Origin: a virus
Length of the DNA: 36,221 nt
Virus record (IMG/VR): IMGVR_UViG_3300026200_000001
Span: 1-36,221 of that record
Reading direction: 5' to 3' (one strand)
Shown here: positions 23,045-32,375 of the stretch, piece by piece
Position numbering within the stretch: position 1 is the stretch's first letter
How the letters are laid out: each line of letters opens with the position of its first letter
Position numbers and translations under genes: made by a program
The notes under the pieces: model-generated
Told to the model about the DNA's origin: nothing
What the model saw: only the letters and a program-made list of their open reading frames with translations
The model's database searches: none

Positions 23045-24042
23045 AACATTTCAATACCTTCATTAAAGCCAAAATCATCTGTAGAAATTACAAGATCATC
23101 ATCAGCCGTGGTTAATTTATTAACAGTAGCACCAGTTGCATGTGTTGCTGCTGTTGTACTATCCCAATGTCGCTTGACTTTAACAGATGTTGCATCAATG
23201 ACACTGGTTATCTTCATTATCTCACTATCAATTACAATCCTATCATCAACCGCCAGGTTACTAGAATCAGATACTGTGATGGTAGTAATAACTTCTGTGT
23301 GATCTGCAGTTGTAGTTGTAGTTGCATCGGAATCATAATCTTTCAATGCCTTAGGTGTATAAGACATCTTAGTACTACGTTCAGCAACACCCTTTAAATT
23401 TGGTGATTCATATACAATAGCTTTCTTGATAACATCCGCTTTGTTGAACGGTCCATAGATGTAAGACTTAGCAGTAAACATCAAGGTCCATACTATGCTT
23501 CGTCTATCTAGAAAATTGTCATCCCAATCGTCAGCATAATTAATAGAATTCAAAATAATAGATATATCTTTCTTTTCATTCATATCAGGAATCATATTCA
23601 ACGTAATGTTAAAGTTAGGTTGAAAATAAGGTAGTATCTGTTCTAATATTTGTAGTCCTGTATCTTGAGACTTTGCTATAATACCCAATTCAAATTCCAT
23701 ATTATATGGTACGGGTACATATTGAACCCGAACTTCTTTTGAATCTTGAATGACAGTTCTGTATTTCTGTGTTGGTGCTATCTTCCTAGAAGAATCATAG
23801 TTAATACCAGACATTTCAAAATATAGTCTAGGTAATGTAATAGCAACCTTCTTATCAACACTTGGGTTTTGTTCCAAACGTGTTAAGAATTTACTCTGTG
23901 GTCCATATGCAAGAGGTACTTTTTCTGCCTCTAATACATTACCAGCAGCATCAAATTTCCTGTGTTCAATATTATTGAACAATGTACCAAATCCAACAAC
24001 AGTTTTACGTATTGCTTCGTTATAAAAATGTGGTCCTAACAT
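23041..24042 (-). CDS. 15: gp15 tail terminator / sheath stabiliser
   Basis: A 333-residue homologue of T4 gp15 (272), the hexamer that caps the tail and joins it to the neck. Typical blocks: MLGPHFYNEAIRKTVVGFGT, FNNIEHRK, KVPLAYGPQSKFLTRLEQNP, TLPRLYFEMSGINYDSSRK, VPVPYNMEFELGI and LQILEQILPYFQPNFNITLN. The ATG at 24042 is preferred to a TTG two codons upstream because it gives a TAATG junction with gp14. The C-terminal extension (about residues 240-320) is a T/S-rich module with IDSEIMKI and THATGATV, not in T4 gp15, that also appears in the 1714-residue protein. Confidence 0.93.
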   Translation of the reverse strand: MLGPHFYNEAIRKTVVGFGTLFNNIEHRKFDAAGNVLEAEKVPLAYGPQSKFLTRLEQNPSVDKKVAITLPRLYFEMSGINYDSSRKIAPTQKYRTVIQDSKEVRVQYVPVPYNMEFELGIIAKSQDTGLQILEQILPYFQPNFNITLNMIPDMNEKKDISIILNSINYADDWDDNFLDRRSIVWTLMFTAKSYIYGPFNKADVIKKAIVYESPNLKGVAERSTKMSYTPKALKDYDSDATTTTTADHTEVITTITVSDSSNLAVDDRIVIDSEIMKITSVIDATSVKVKRHWDSTTAATHATGATVNKLTTADDDLVISTDDFGFNEGIEML

Positions 24043-24920
24043 TACCAATCACCTGAAACGTTTCCAAATTCACCGAAAGGATTAACTTCTGTAAAATCAA
24101 GTAGATTATCGCCTTCGGTCTCTATGTATTTATTGTCTGCGTATGCAGAAGTATTCATTGTCAGATTATCTACTGTTGTGATACTTCTTACTGTACTAGA
24201 TTCACCACCAGTTAAATCCTCACTAGCATTAAAATTACCAGTTCTATTAATAACAGTAAGTACATCAGAATTCAAATCCCAATAAGATACTTCAGCAGTA
24301 ACCCCTGTAACAGATCCTGTCACAGTTTCCCCTTGTGTGTATTCTCCTGTTCCAGCAGTATCCATTTGAAGTGAAATGGATGGACTAAAGATTTCTTCAA
24401 TAACATCAATATCTGGAATTCCAGTTTCGATATTATCTTCACCAACTTCATAGATCTCAGCAGTCATCTGATAGATATATCTATCACCTAATTGATAGAA
24501 AGGTGCTTCTCTTTCTACAAATTTAATTTCATACAAATCTTCTGTTAAAGGATAGTAGATCAAATCTCCTTCATTAGGTCTACCATCAACTTCTGTTATG
24601 TCAGCAAAGTTATTAAATATCTGACTCCATCTATTTCTTGATACGACAAATTGTATCTCATCTGTCACACGCAATCCAAACTTACTAATAAATTCTGAAG
24701 GTGATCCAAATCCATCCACATTAATGAGGAACATCTCAATCATATACTGAGTTTTAAATTCAGAATATTTAATATCATTTAAAGAAACATCTTTTATAAT
24801 TGATCGAGGAAGATAGTATACATCAGTTCCAAACAACTTAATTTGCTCATCAACCAAACTTTGGATTAATCGTTGTTCAGTTTTAACGCCACCATGTTGG
24901 GGAAAATATATACTCTTCAT
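24042..24920 (-). CDS. 14: gp14 neck protein
   Basis: A 292-residue neck protein matching T4 gp14 (256). Visible blocks: FTEVNPFGEFGN-type C-terminus (LDFTEVNPFGEFGNVSGDW), the N-terminal TEQRLIQSLVDEQIKLFGTD, YYLPRSIIKD, SRNRWSQ and PNEGDLIYYPLTEDLYEIKF. The middle (about residues 184-252) is an extra module: GTGEYTQGETVTGSVTGVTA, then LTVINRTGNFNASEDLTGG, a pattern of paired G.F..GE.(V/L)TG units. It forms the head-tail neck with gp13 and gp15. It starts by ATGA overlap with gp13. Confidence 0.92.
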   Translation of the reverse strand: MKSIYFPQHGGVKTEQRLIQSLVDEQIKLFGTDVYYLPRSIIKDVSLNDIKYSEFKTQYMIEMFLINVDGFGSPSEFISKFGLRVTDEIQFVVSRNRWSQIFNNFADITEVDGRPNEGDLIYYPLTEDLYEIKFVEREAPFYQLGDRYIYQMTAEIYEVGEDNIETGIPDIDVIEEIFSPSISLQMDTAGTGEYTQGETVTGSVTGVTAEVSYWDLNSDVLTVINRTGNFNASEDLTGGESSTVRSITTVDNLTMNTSAYADNKYIETEGDNLLDFTEVNPFGEFGNVSGDW

Positions 24921-25981
24921 CCTATCTGACCAATGGCAGGAAGTTCAAATTGATCCTGACCTTCTGCCTTCAACATTGCAATATCTTTTTCTGCATCAGC
25001 AAAAATCTTTTCCCCGTTAAGAGAGACACCACCAGGCAGTTGAACATTCTGAAACTTAATTAAATTCTGACCCCATTGTCTTTTAATAAGAGCAGTAGTA
25101 TATGGTTTAATCCATCTGTCATTATATACTTGAGTAAACTCTTCTGGATTGAGCATACGATAACAATCGATAAGGATGTAATTACCTTTCACTATCTTTG
25201 CTGGATCTATATCAAGAAACAATCTATCTTGTTTTTGACTCCATCTATACTCAACTAACTGTCCAGTATTGACAATTCTATCAAGAGTCTCAAAGTACTG
25301 ACGAATCATATAATAGTTCGTCATATCAAAATTACCAAAAGCAAATCCAGATGAAAATGAGAATATATCCATCAAGAAATATTGGTTACTCAATCCAAAG
25401 AGATCATTACGAACCCAATTAGATGACACACCAAATACTTTTGATATTCCTAATACATGATCAGGAACCTTTAAATAATTATTCCTATTCTCCCAGATAC
25501 TATCACTATCAACAGATCTAACTGTTATAGTTGCATCAGTGTTGCCACCAGAAACGGTAATAGTATCTCCAATCTCATAATCCTGACCATCAGCATTGAC
25601 CAGTATCTTTGTGATCGCACCATTAGTAGTTGAGATATTTAATGTTAACCCAGTACCACTACCACTAGTAGATGTTGCAACAGCAGTAGCATCAGCATAA
25701 TTTGACCCACCATTGGTTACAGTATATGTAACAACACCCTCATCACCAGGTAACGAAACTAATTGATCAGAACCTTTAAACCTTTCTACATCATCTGCAG
25801 TAATATGATGCTTAAGAAACATTCTTTCGATACCATCATAATGACGCTCGTGAAAATACTGCAAGGCATCGTCTATTAAATCCTCTATCTGGTCGTCATC
25901 TACATTGACTTCCAGAACAGGAGCACCTAATTTCCTCAGACAGTACTCCTTTAATTCTGCTCTACTGGATGGTTGTGCCAT
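24917..25981 (-). CDS. 13: gp13 neck protein with repeat insertion
   Basis: A 354-residue neck protein matching T4 gp13 (309). Blocks: LKEYCLRKLGAPVLEVNVDD, QIEDLIDDALQYFHERHYDG, VPDHVLGISKVFGV, and DPAKIVKGNYILIDCYRMLN with PEEFTQVYNDRWIKPYTTAL toward the end. Residues about 82-160 are an insertion (GSNYADATAVATSTSGSGTG, then GQDYEIGDTITVSGGNTDAT) that breaks the normal gp13 sequence and resembles the gp18 repeat units. Strong AAGGAGAG ribosome-binding site before the ATG. First of the gp13-gp14-gp15-gp16 coupled set. Confidence 0.93.
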   Translation of the reverse strand: MAQPSSRAELKEYCLRKLGAPVLEVNVDDDQIEDLIDDALQYFHERHYDGIERMFLKHHITADDVERFKGSDQLVSLPGDEGVVTYTVTNGGSNYADATAVATSTSGSGTGLTLNISTTNGAITKILVNADGQDYEIGDTITVSGGNTDATITVRSVDSDSIWENRNNYLKVPDHVLGISKVFGVSSNWVRNDLFGLSNQYFLMDIFSFSSGFAFGNFDMTNYYMIRQYFETLDRIVNTGQLVEYRWSQKQDRLFLDIDPAKIVKGNYILIDCYRMLNPEEFTQVYNDRWIKPYTTALIKRQWGQNLIKFQNVQLPGGVSLNGEKIFADAEKDIAMLKAEGQDQFELPAIGQIG

Positions 25982-25993
25982 TAATATCTCTCC

Positions 25994-28900
25994 TTATGCT
26001 TGTGCTTCTGCCCAACGTAGGTTAACTGTCGCATTAATCGCGTTACCAGACGTTAGATAAGCATTGATCGCTAGAACATCAGGACCGTTGGGGAATGTAC
26101 CACGTCCACCAATTGGAGTATTGGTAAGTTCTTTCAGTTCTGATAGGTCTAGGTTGTCTCTTTCACCACCACCAGAGGCAGTAAAGGAGAATACCTGTTC
26201 TCCAGGAATTGCTGCAGTAACAATTGGTGCAAAAGTATATGTAGTATTTCCAGCAGTACCAGGAGTAGTTCTGTCAGATAGGTAGAACCATACTCTAGTG
26301 CTATCATAGTTGTAAATGTTAGCAACAGTAGCACCACCTTTTAGACCACCACCAGAAACTTCCCAACCAATCTGCACACCAGCAACATCTACTCGATTAA
26401 ATACAACCCAGTTTGTATTATAAGACTGGTTATTAGCGTTAGGAGCAGTAATTGCTGAAGCAACACCCTCCCATGTAACGTCAGAACCAGATGCAACTTG
26501 TGCGAATGATGGTTGTCCACCAGCACCACCAGTATTCAATCCTCCCCATTTAATATCTGTAGGATCAGTGGGATAATTTTTTGGATTCATAACACCCTCA
26601 ATAACCACACCCTGTGAAGATGATCCACCCTGTGTAGTAATCTCAATGTTCTTGAGTAGTAATTGTGCTCGGTTGATTAATTCTCTTTCTCCTAGGTCTC
26701 CAGTAACAGAGTTAGAAACACTAGGCGACAAACGAATTAGGAAAATAGCACTCTTAGTAGTTGAAATTTGAACTTCCTTTTCTTGCCAAGAGAAGAGATA
26801 ACCACGATCTTCATCAAATCCACCATCAGTTAGGAATGCAGAACCCCAGTGGTTAATCTGTGGTGTAGCAGTAGTTGATAGTAGAACAACACCACTACCT
26901 TTAGTGTGAGCAATAGCAGATCCTGCAGTATAAGTTCTTTGTGCTCCACCAGCAAAATTAGTATGAGTTGCTGCTCTGGAAAGACCACTCAAAATATTAT
27001 CATTTTTGTGAGTATAATTAATAATCTCATTATTCATAATCAATGTACCACTATTAGGGAATAGTGTTCCGTCTTCTAATGTCATTGTCTCTTGAGTTTG
27101 ATCCATTGCAACTGCCACTCTTCCTCTCGCACCTTCGTTAATAACCTCATACCTAACAGGTAAATTACCAGAACGCATAAATGCTTCGTTGTTTCTATTG
27201 TTATTCTTTAATCTATGTAAGAAAACAAAGTTACCATCCGGTCCTCTAAACATCCAATCGATGAATCCTGCTCCATACCATGAGTATTGGAATCCCATCA
27301 TCTGCATCTTCGTGATGTCCGTATTATATCCAGACTTACCTGTACCATCTGCTTTATCAATATTCCACTGACTTTGTGGAATAAGAATTTCTTTTGTCAA
27401 TGCAGCTTTTACATTAGAGACTGTAGTAACTCCTCTATAATCAGGATTCATATACAACCTTGTGTTATTATCAATCTCTGTAATGAGATGACACATACCA
27501 CGTAAAACAATCCTATCACCAACTTTTAACTGTTCAGTAAACTTGGTATTAATACCAGTAAGTTCATTACTATTTGGCGTAGCAGTTACTGTACCAGCAA
27601 TTTGATATGTAGAAGACCTTAATCCACAGGAAACAATATCCCCATCATACTGAATAAAGATACCATTCTGATCATCAAAAGCACCAGCACGAACTGTAGC
27701 ACCTTTCCACTTATAAAGTGAAACGATTGGTTGATCACCAAATTCTGCACTACTATGCTCTAGTACTTGGGTAGCAATAACAGTAAATGTAATCTCATCA
27801 ATGACTGATGCTACAGCATAAGTACCAGCATAACCAGTAGATGTTATACCACGAAGTTTTACCTGTGCTCCAACCTGGAAACCATGATTCAAATCATCTG
27901 TTACAATTGTAATGATACTTCCAACTTCTGTACCGTTAGCCTCAACAGAACGCAGGTCGTAGTTTGGAGCAAACAAAGCACCAGTGGTATACATAATACC
28001 TTTACCTGATTGGTATCTAATATACTTTTTAGACTGCCTAACTGCTTGAGCACCATGCGATGGTGAACCAGTTCCTAGTTGCACACCACCATCAAATGGT
28101 CTATGTCTATAGAATGAATCTGTTCTTGGATATATCTTACCCGTTAGTCCATTAGAAACACTACCAACAGATCTTGCTGTATATGATATTGAAGTTAATG
28201 ACGGAACTTTATTAACATAAAACGGTCCTGAACACAAATTATGCCCAGATGAACTAGATGTAATTGCTGATAAAATTGTATCTCCAGGAACCAAACCATG
28301 ATTAGATGCAAAGGTAACTAATATTTGTGCAATTGCTGAATAACTTACTGTAGATCCTGGTCCAAGAACACTAGATGTGGGAGCAGATATAGATACTGCT
28401 GGATAGAAAGCAATAGCATCTCCTGATACTGGAGTACCAGTTGCTGTGACACCAGTAATACCACCAACCCCACTAATATCAGTTACATCAATAGTCATAT
28501 CATTTAGTGGTGATGTGCCGCCCAATATAGTACCCATAATATTAAATTGATATCCAATTTTATATCCACTACCAGCAGTATCCACAGTGGGAGAATATAC
28601 ACCACCAAGAATTGCTGGAAGGAATTTTGCTCCAAAAGCAGTTGGGTTTGTGTAACGTTCTGTTAAAGTTTCACTACCATCTACAGGTGTACCAGTCTGC
28701 GAAATTCCAGTAATAGCACCAGAAGCAGTAACAGAAAGAACAGTAACAGTAACATCATTGGTTACATCCACTCCACCCAATTTACTACCATTAATAGTAA
28801 TAGTATCATTAATTGCATATCCACTACCTGGATTTACATAATTTACTGTATATGATGGTGTAGTAGTTGTATCAGAATTGGCAGTCATGACCGAAACTGT

Positions 28901-31138
28901 GAGTGTTTGATCATCAGCAGGATTGCCAGCAGCATCTTCTGTTAATACAGAGCATCCAAATTCGGATCCAGGAACTTTAGCAAATAAATCTATTATTGTA
29001 TTATTAGATTGATTTGCTGCACTTACAGCATAACAAGGTGTTGGAAATCCAGCATTCTGTTCGACAAGAGAATTGATTAATGTAATGAGTCCATTCCTTA
29101 CATCAGATGGAGTATCATTAGCAACTGCAGTATACGTAAATTCAGAAATATATGGTGTGCCGGAAACCGTTTCAGTAACAGTTACCTTGAATGTATCATC
29201 AACTTCAATCGGTCCACCAATAACTATCCGCTCAACTTTCTGTGTTGTAACACCAGCACCAATCCGTTCAATTTGAAAAGAAGAATTGATACCAGATGCA
29301 CTAGTGGCATCTGGTAATAAATTTGAATAACTTTGATCTGCAGGAAGACCTATACCATATGATTCAAAATTTGTAATTTCACCTGATCCACCAATTTCAG
29401 TAACGTAAATATCAAGATCATTTAAAGGAGATTGACCACCCAAAGAGTTGCCATAAACAACAACTTTTTCTCCGATATTATAATTCGTCCCATCATTAAT
29501 ACTAGAAGAAGCAACTACAGGAGGAGTACCAGCAATGTTACTGTGAGTTGAATGAACACTAAACGATGATATGTTACCAGCTGGTCCAACAGCGGTTATT
29601 TCAATTCTTAAATCATTACCAGCTTGTTCTACTGATGATCCAGTTCCTGGAGTACCATCAACACCACCAACGGAAGATCCTATTATATTGAATACAACAT
29701 TTCCAGTAGCAATATAGTTACTACCACCTGTATTCATAGTTACAGCATAACTAGGACTAGCTCCACCAGTTCTAACTACTGTAAATAACGCATCTAAACC
29801 TAACCCACTGTTGTTATCACCACCATACCAAGTTGGTGATTGATTAGCATATGTTGTTGTCTCATCTACGACAACAGTAGTATAAGCACCCTTTGTTCTA
29901 GCAACATTAAATAATGCTCCTTGTCCTATTCCAAAATTCTGTGGAGTACCATCTACAGCACCAGAAATAAAACTGTTACCTGTTTTAGAAACTGTATATG
30001 GAGAAGATAACGTTACAACACTACCTTCAATATTAGTAACAAAAATAGTATCACCAGATCCATTATTTAATGCAGCACCAATCTGAATATTTTGTGTATC
30101 GTTAAATGTGATTGTTGATACAGGTGCTGTAAATGAATTCGTAATATTAAGAGTAGTGTTAGTGCCAACAACACCAGTTACCTGTGTTCCTGATGCAACA
30201 CCAGTACCAGATAAAGGAGCACCTACCGGAGGTAATGTAGATAAGGGTGCTATACCGAAAGTAACAGCACCTGAAGGTGTAGAACCTTCTGTCGCAAAGG
30301 ATCCGGATGCGCCATTTGTTAGTACCGCAAATGTAGGAGTTGTTCCAATTTCAGCACCAGTGTAGAATCCAGCTTCTTTCAAAAATGTAAAACTAGATGT
30401 AAGCGATGTAGCAGGAGAAGTTCCTACCTTTGCTTTTGAATAATAATTAAATTGTTTTGAATTAGGAACAGAATTAATAATAAAAGAACCTTCAGCAGCA
30501 GAGAATCCTACAACAGAATCGGAAAGACCCTTAATACTAATAGGTTCTCCTACAGACAAACCATGTTCTAATTCTGTATCAATCGTGATTAAAGAAGGAC
30601 CAATACCACCAGCACCTTGAGAAGCATCTGTAGTGATCGCAGAAACAGAAATATCAGAACCAGGAATCTCGTAGATAGAAGGATAATTTCTTAATAGGTC
30701 AATACTTTGCCACTTCGTTGGTTGAATACCATACTCAAAGTCAGCATCAAGCATAGACTCTGGGGCAGCAAAACGCATACGTTCGATAGCGTCTGTACCG
30801 AAGTCGTATGGTCTAACCCTTTGTTCTTCTGCTTCGACAAAAATCTGAACATCATCAGATGATACATACGCTGTAGTATCATATAAGAAGGTAATAGTTG
30901 TTACACCATTAGTTCTGGAATCTTCATTTGGAAAATCTGGATCAGCGCCATCAGCAGTTTGAATAAACGAAACACTAACTTGTCTTAAGGTGTCACTGAA
31001 ATTATATAAAACTTCATTCTTAGAAGTATTAGTAATCAACAAGAGTTGATCACTATCATATTTACCAAGAAGTTTTAGTGTTCCTACACCAGCAATACCT
31101 GGAGCAAATACATAATCCCGAATCTGTTTCTTTGCCAT
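25994..31138 (-). CDS. Giant modular virion structural protein, 1714 aa
   Basis: A 1714-residue protein next to the neck genes. Residues 1-160 look like a conserved virion-attachment domain (YVFAPGIAGVGTLKLLGKYD, then VSFIQTADGADPDFPNEDSR). About 160-1000 is T/S/G/N-rich with repeated units: GY.(I).(D/E).(I)xI.G..LGG..P.ND followed by G.I..... at roughly 472-530, 551-597, 772-815 and 857-905. About 1000-1300 is a more globular domain (TDSFYRHRPFDGGVQLGTGS, YSWYGAGFIDWMFRGPDGNF). Residues 1350-1400 carry a second module type (MNNEIINYTHKNDNILSGLS), and the C-terminus has GERDNLDLSELKELTNTPIG and an all-beta tail. AAGGATT precedes the ATG. Similar giants are known as structural proteins of marine T4-like phages; a fibre, whisker or adhesin role is inferred. 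Confidence 0.85.
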   Translation of the reverse strand: MAKKQIRDYVFAPGIAGVGTLKLLGKYDSDQLLLITNTSKNEVLYNFSDTLRQVSVSFIQTADGADPDFPNEDSRTNGVTTITFLYDTTAYVSSDDVQIFVEAEEQRVRPYDFGTDAIERMRFAAPESMLDADFEYGIQPTKWQSIDLLRNYPSIYEIPGSDISVSAITTDASQGAGGIGPSLITIDTELEHGLSVGEPISIKGLSDSVVGFSAAEGSFIINSVPNSKQFNYYSKAKVGTSPATSLTSSFTFLKEAGFYTGAEIGTTPTFAVLTNGASGSFATEGSTPSGAVTFGIAPLSTLPPVGAPLSGTGVASGTQVTGVVGTNTTLNITNSFTAPVSTITFNDTQNIQIGAALNNGSGDTIFVTNIEGSVVTLSSPYTVSKTGNSFISGAVDGTPQNFGIGQGALFNVARTKGAYTTVVVDETTTYANQSPTWYGGDNNSGLGLDALFTVVRTGGASPSYAVTMNTGGSNYIATGNVVFNIIGSSVGGVDGTPGTGSSVEQAGNDLRIEITAVGPAGNISSFSVHSTHSNIAGTPPVVASSSINDGTNYNIGEKVVVYGNSLGGQSPLNDLDIYVTEIGGSGEITNFESYGIGLPADQSYSNLLPDATSASGINSSFQIERIGAGVTTQKVERIVIGGPIEVDDTFKVTVTETVSGTPYISEFTYTAVANDTPSDVRNGLITLINSLVEQNAGFPTPCYAVSAANQSNNTIIDLFAKVPGSEFGCSVLTEDAAGNPADDQTLTVSVMTANSDTTTTPSYTVNYVNPGSGYAINDTITINGSKLGGVDVTNDVTVTVLSVTASGAITGISQTGTPVDGSETLTERYTNPTAFGAKFLPAILGGVYSPTVDTAGSGYKIGYQFNIMGTILGGTSPLNDMTIDVTDISGVGGITGVTATGTPVSGDAIAFYPAVSISAPTSSVLGPGSTVSYSAIAQILVTFASNHGLVPGDTILSAITSSSSGHNLCSGPFYVNKVPSLTSISYTARSVGSVSNGLTGKIYPRTDSFYRHRPFDGGVQLGTGSPSHGAQAVRQSKKYIRYQSGKGIMYTTGALFAPNYDLRSVEANGTEVGSIITIVTDDLNHGFQVGAQVKLRGITSTGYAGTYAVASVIDEITFTVIATQVLEHSSAEFGDQPIVSLYKWKGATVRAGAFDDQNGIFIQYDGDIVSCGLRSSTYQIAGTVTATPNSNELTGINTKFTEQLKVGDRIVLRGMCHLITEIDNNTRLYMNPDYRGVTTVSNVKAALTKEILIPQSQWNIDKADGTGKSGYNTDITKMQMMGFQYSWYGAGFIDWMFRGPDGNFVFLHRLKNNNRNNEAFMRSGNLPVRYEVINEGARGRVAVAMDQTQETMTLEDGTLFPNSGTLIMNNEIINYTHKNDNILSGLSRAATHTNFAGGAQRTYTAGSAIAHTKGSGVVLLSTTATPQINHWGSAFLTDGGFDEDRGYLFSWQEKEVQISTTKSAIFLIRLSPSVSNSVTGDLGERELINRAQLLLKNIEITTQGGSSSQGVVIEGVMNPKNYPTDPTDIKWGGLNTGGAGGQPSFAQVASGSDVTWEGVASAITAPNANNQSYNTNWVVFNRVDVAGVQIGWEVSGGGLKGGATVANIYNYDSTRVWFYLSDRTTPGTAGNTTYTFAPIVTAAIPGEQVFSFTASGGGERDNLDLSELKELTNTPIGGRGTFPNGPDVLAINAYLTSGNAINATVNLRWAEAQA

Positions 31139-31147
31139 AATCCTTGT

Positions 31148-32290
31148 TTATCCTAGTGCGATGGAGAAAGCAGCAATTTTTGAATCAACATATCTACGTG
31201 TGGCAGCATCTGTTAATGCGATAGGCTCTGCAAGATTTGTTACCTTATTATTTAGAAGATCTAAATCAGATGAAAATGACCCAGAAGTACCTGTAATGTT
31301 ACCACCTGTAATGTTACCAGTGGATGGGTCAACAGCAAATTTATTTGCTCCCACTTCAAGAGTACCCGAAGTACTAAAACCACCAACAGAAGATATAGAT
31401 CCTTGAGTAGATATTAAACCAGTTTCATTTGATATACTATATTTTTGAACATCAGTAGAATCGTGACCAACAACTGTTCCTCTTACATCAGTAGTTCCAG
31501 TTACATCAATTCCACTAGATGCTGTAAGTTTTCCTGTGAGAGCAGAAGTTCCAGCAACCACAAGATCAGTACCAACATCAATACTTGTTCCAACATCTAA
31601 ACTACCTGCAAGTGATAGGTCAGTAGTAATGACTGTGAAATTGAATTTAGCATATGCAGCAAATCCTATACCAGGATTATCTGACCAAACAATAACACTT
31701 TGATCTCCACGTACTTTAATATCAGTTCTCTGATATGTCTGTCTTGGATTTAAATCTCGGTGATACTCCATGTATTCAGATGAAGCAAGTGTTGTTTCGT
31801 TTTCCGAACACACACCCATTCTAATTCTGGCTGGATCAGCACTTTGATTAGTAATGAAAACATTTAATGTTGCTTCTTCACCACTGGGAACAGTGTATAA
31901 AACATAAGGAACTTTAATATTAGTTGTCTTCAGTGAATTAACAAATCCAGATGCTGTTGGATCATCAACCATCTGACCCTGAATAATAAAACTTGTGTCA
32001 GGGGAATCAGAATATACTACTAAATTTTGTTCGTCTGCATAATAAATGGATGCACTCTCATAACTCTCACCAGCATCAATAATATAATCGTAAATGATAT
32101 ATGCCGAAGGATCAAAATTTGTTAAGGATCCAGATGAAACACCAACTCTTATTCTAGTTGGGAATGGATTCTTATGAGTGATCGTAAGTTTTCCTTCAAC
32201 TAACTTTCCTGCGTCAGCAGTATGCAAAACTTCTTTGTTTTTTGCAGTCGGAATTAAGGAACCTAAATAACCAAAAGTAGGATTCGTCAT
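31148..32290 (-). CDS. Tail-fibre-like virion protein with duplicated N-terminal domain
   Basis: A 380-residue structural protein. Two related beta domains form the N-terminal half: about 28-106 (ITHKNPFPTRIRVGVSSGS ... YYADEQNLVVYSDSPDTSF) and 137-216 (VFITNQSADPARIRMGVCSE ... VRGDQSVIVWSDNPGIGFAA), aligned by the RIR.GV and (V)V(Y/W)SD.P motifs. About 224-340 is a fibre-like strand repeat (DLSLAGSLDVGTSIDVGTDL, LTGKLTASSGIDVTGTTDVR). The end NNKVTNLAEPIALTDAATRR YVDSKI is the trimer-fibre motif seen in many phage fibres. It starts after an exact late box and GCAGGAAA. Likely neck- or tail-attached fibre; the precise position on the virion is unknown. Confidence 0.82.
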   Translation of the reverse strand: MTNPTFGYLGSLIPTAKNKEVLHTADAGKLVEGKLTITHKNPFPTRIRVGVSSGSLTNFDPSAYIIYDYIIDAGESYESASIYYADEQNLVVYSDSPDTSFIIQGQMVDDPTASGFVNSLKTTNIKVPYVLYTVPSGEEATLNVFITNQSADPARIRMGVCSENETTLASSEYMEYHRDLNPRQTYQRTDIKVRGDQSVIVWSDNPGIGFAAYAKFNFTVITTDLSLAGSLDVGTSIDVGTDLVVAGTSALTGKLTASSGIDVTGTTDVRGTVVGHDSTDVQKYSISNETGLISTQGSISSVGGFSTSGTLEVGANKFAVDPSTGNITGGNITGTSGSFSSDLDLLNNKVTNLAEPIALTDAATRRYVDSKIAAFSIALG

Positions 32291-32331
32291 GTATTTTCCT
32301 GCTTGCGAATTTTATAATTCTATGTTATTCT

Positions 32332-32339
32332 TATTTATA
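32332..32339 (-). promoter_or_regulatory. T4-type late promoter TATAAATA ahead of the fibre-like gene
   Basis: Exact late consensus on the minus strand; predicted start near 32326, leader about 36 bases. It overlaps a TATAAT on the plus strand (32336-32341) facing the HldD gene. Confidence 0.75.
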
Positions 32340-32341
32340 AT
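32336..32341 (+). promoter_or_regulatory. Possible plus-strand -10 box for hldD
   Basis: TATAAT on the plus strand, 35 bases before the hldD ATG. No TTGACA-like -35 lies at 16-18 bases. A second TATAAT occurs at 32313-32318. Weak evidence, but the hldD gene needs its own promoter since every neighbour points the other way. Confidence 0.35.
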
Positions 32342-32375
32342 TTAGGGTTTGAGCCACTGAAAGGAGTTGCTATTT

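Noticed and set aside
24043-24048. TTG start for gp15
   Set aside because: ATG at 24042 makes a TAATG coupling with gp14 and matches the MLGPHFYNE start typical of gp15.
32367-32375. TTG start giving three extra residues on HldD
   Set aside because: The AAGGAG at 32361-32366 directly abuts that TTG (zero spacing); it fits the ATG at 32376 with nine bases.
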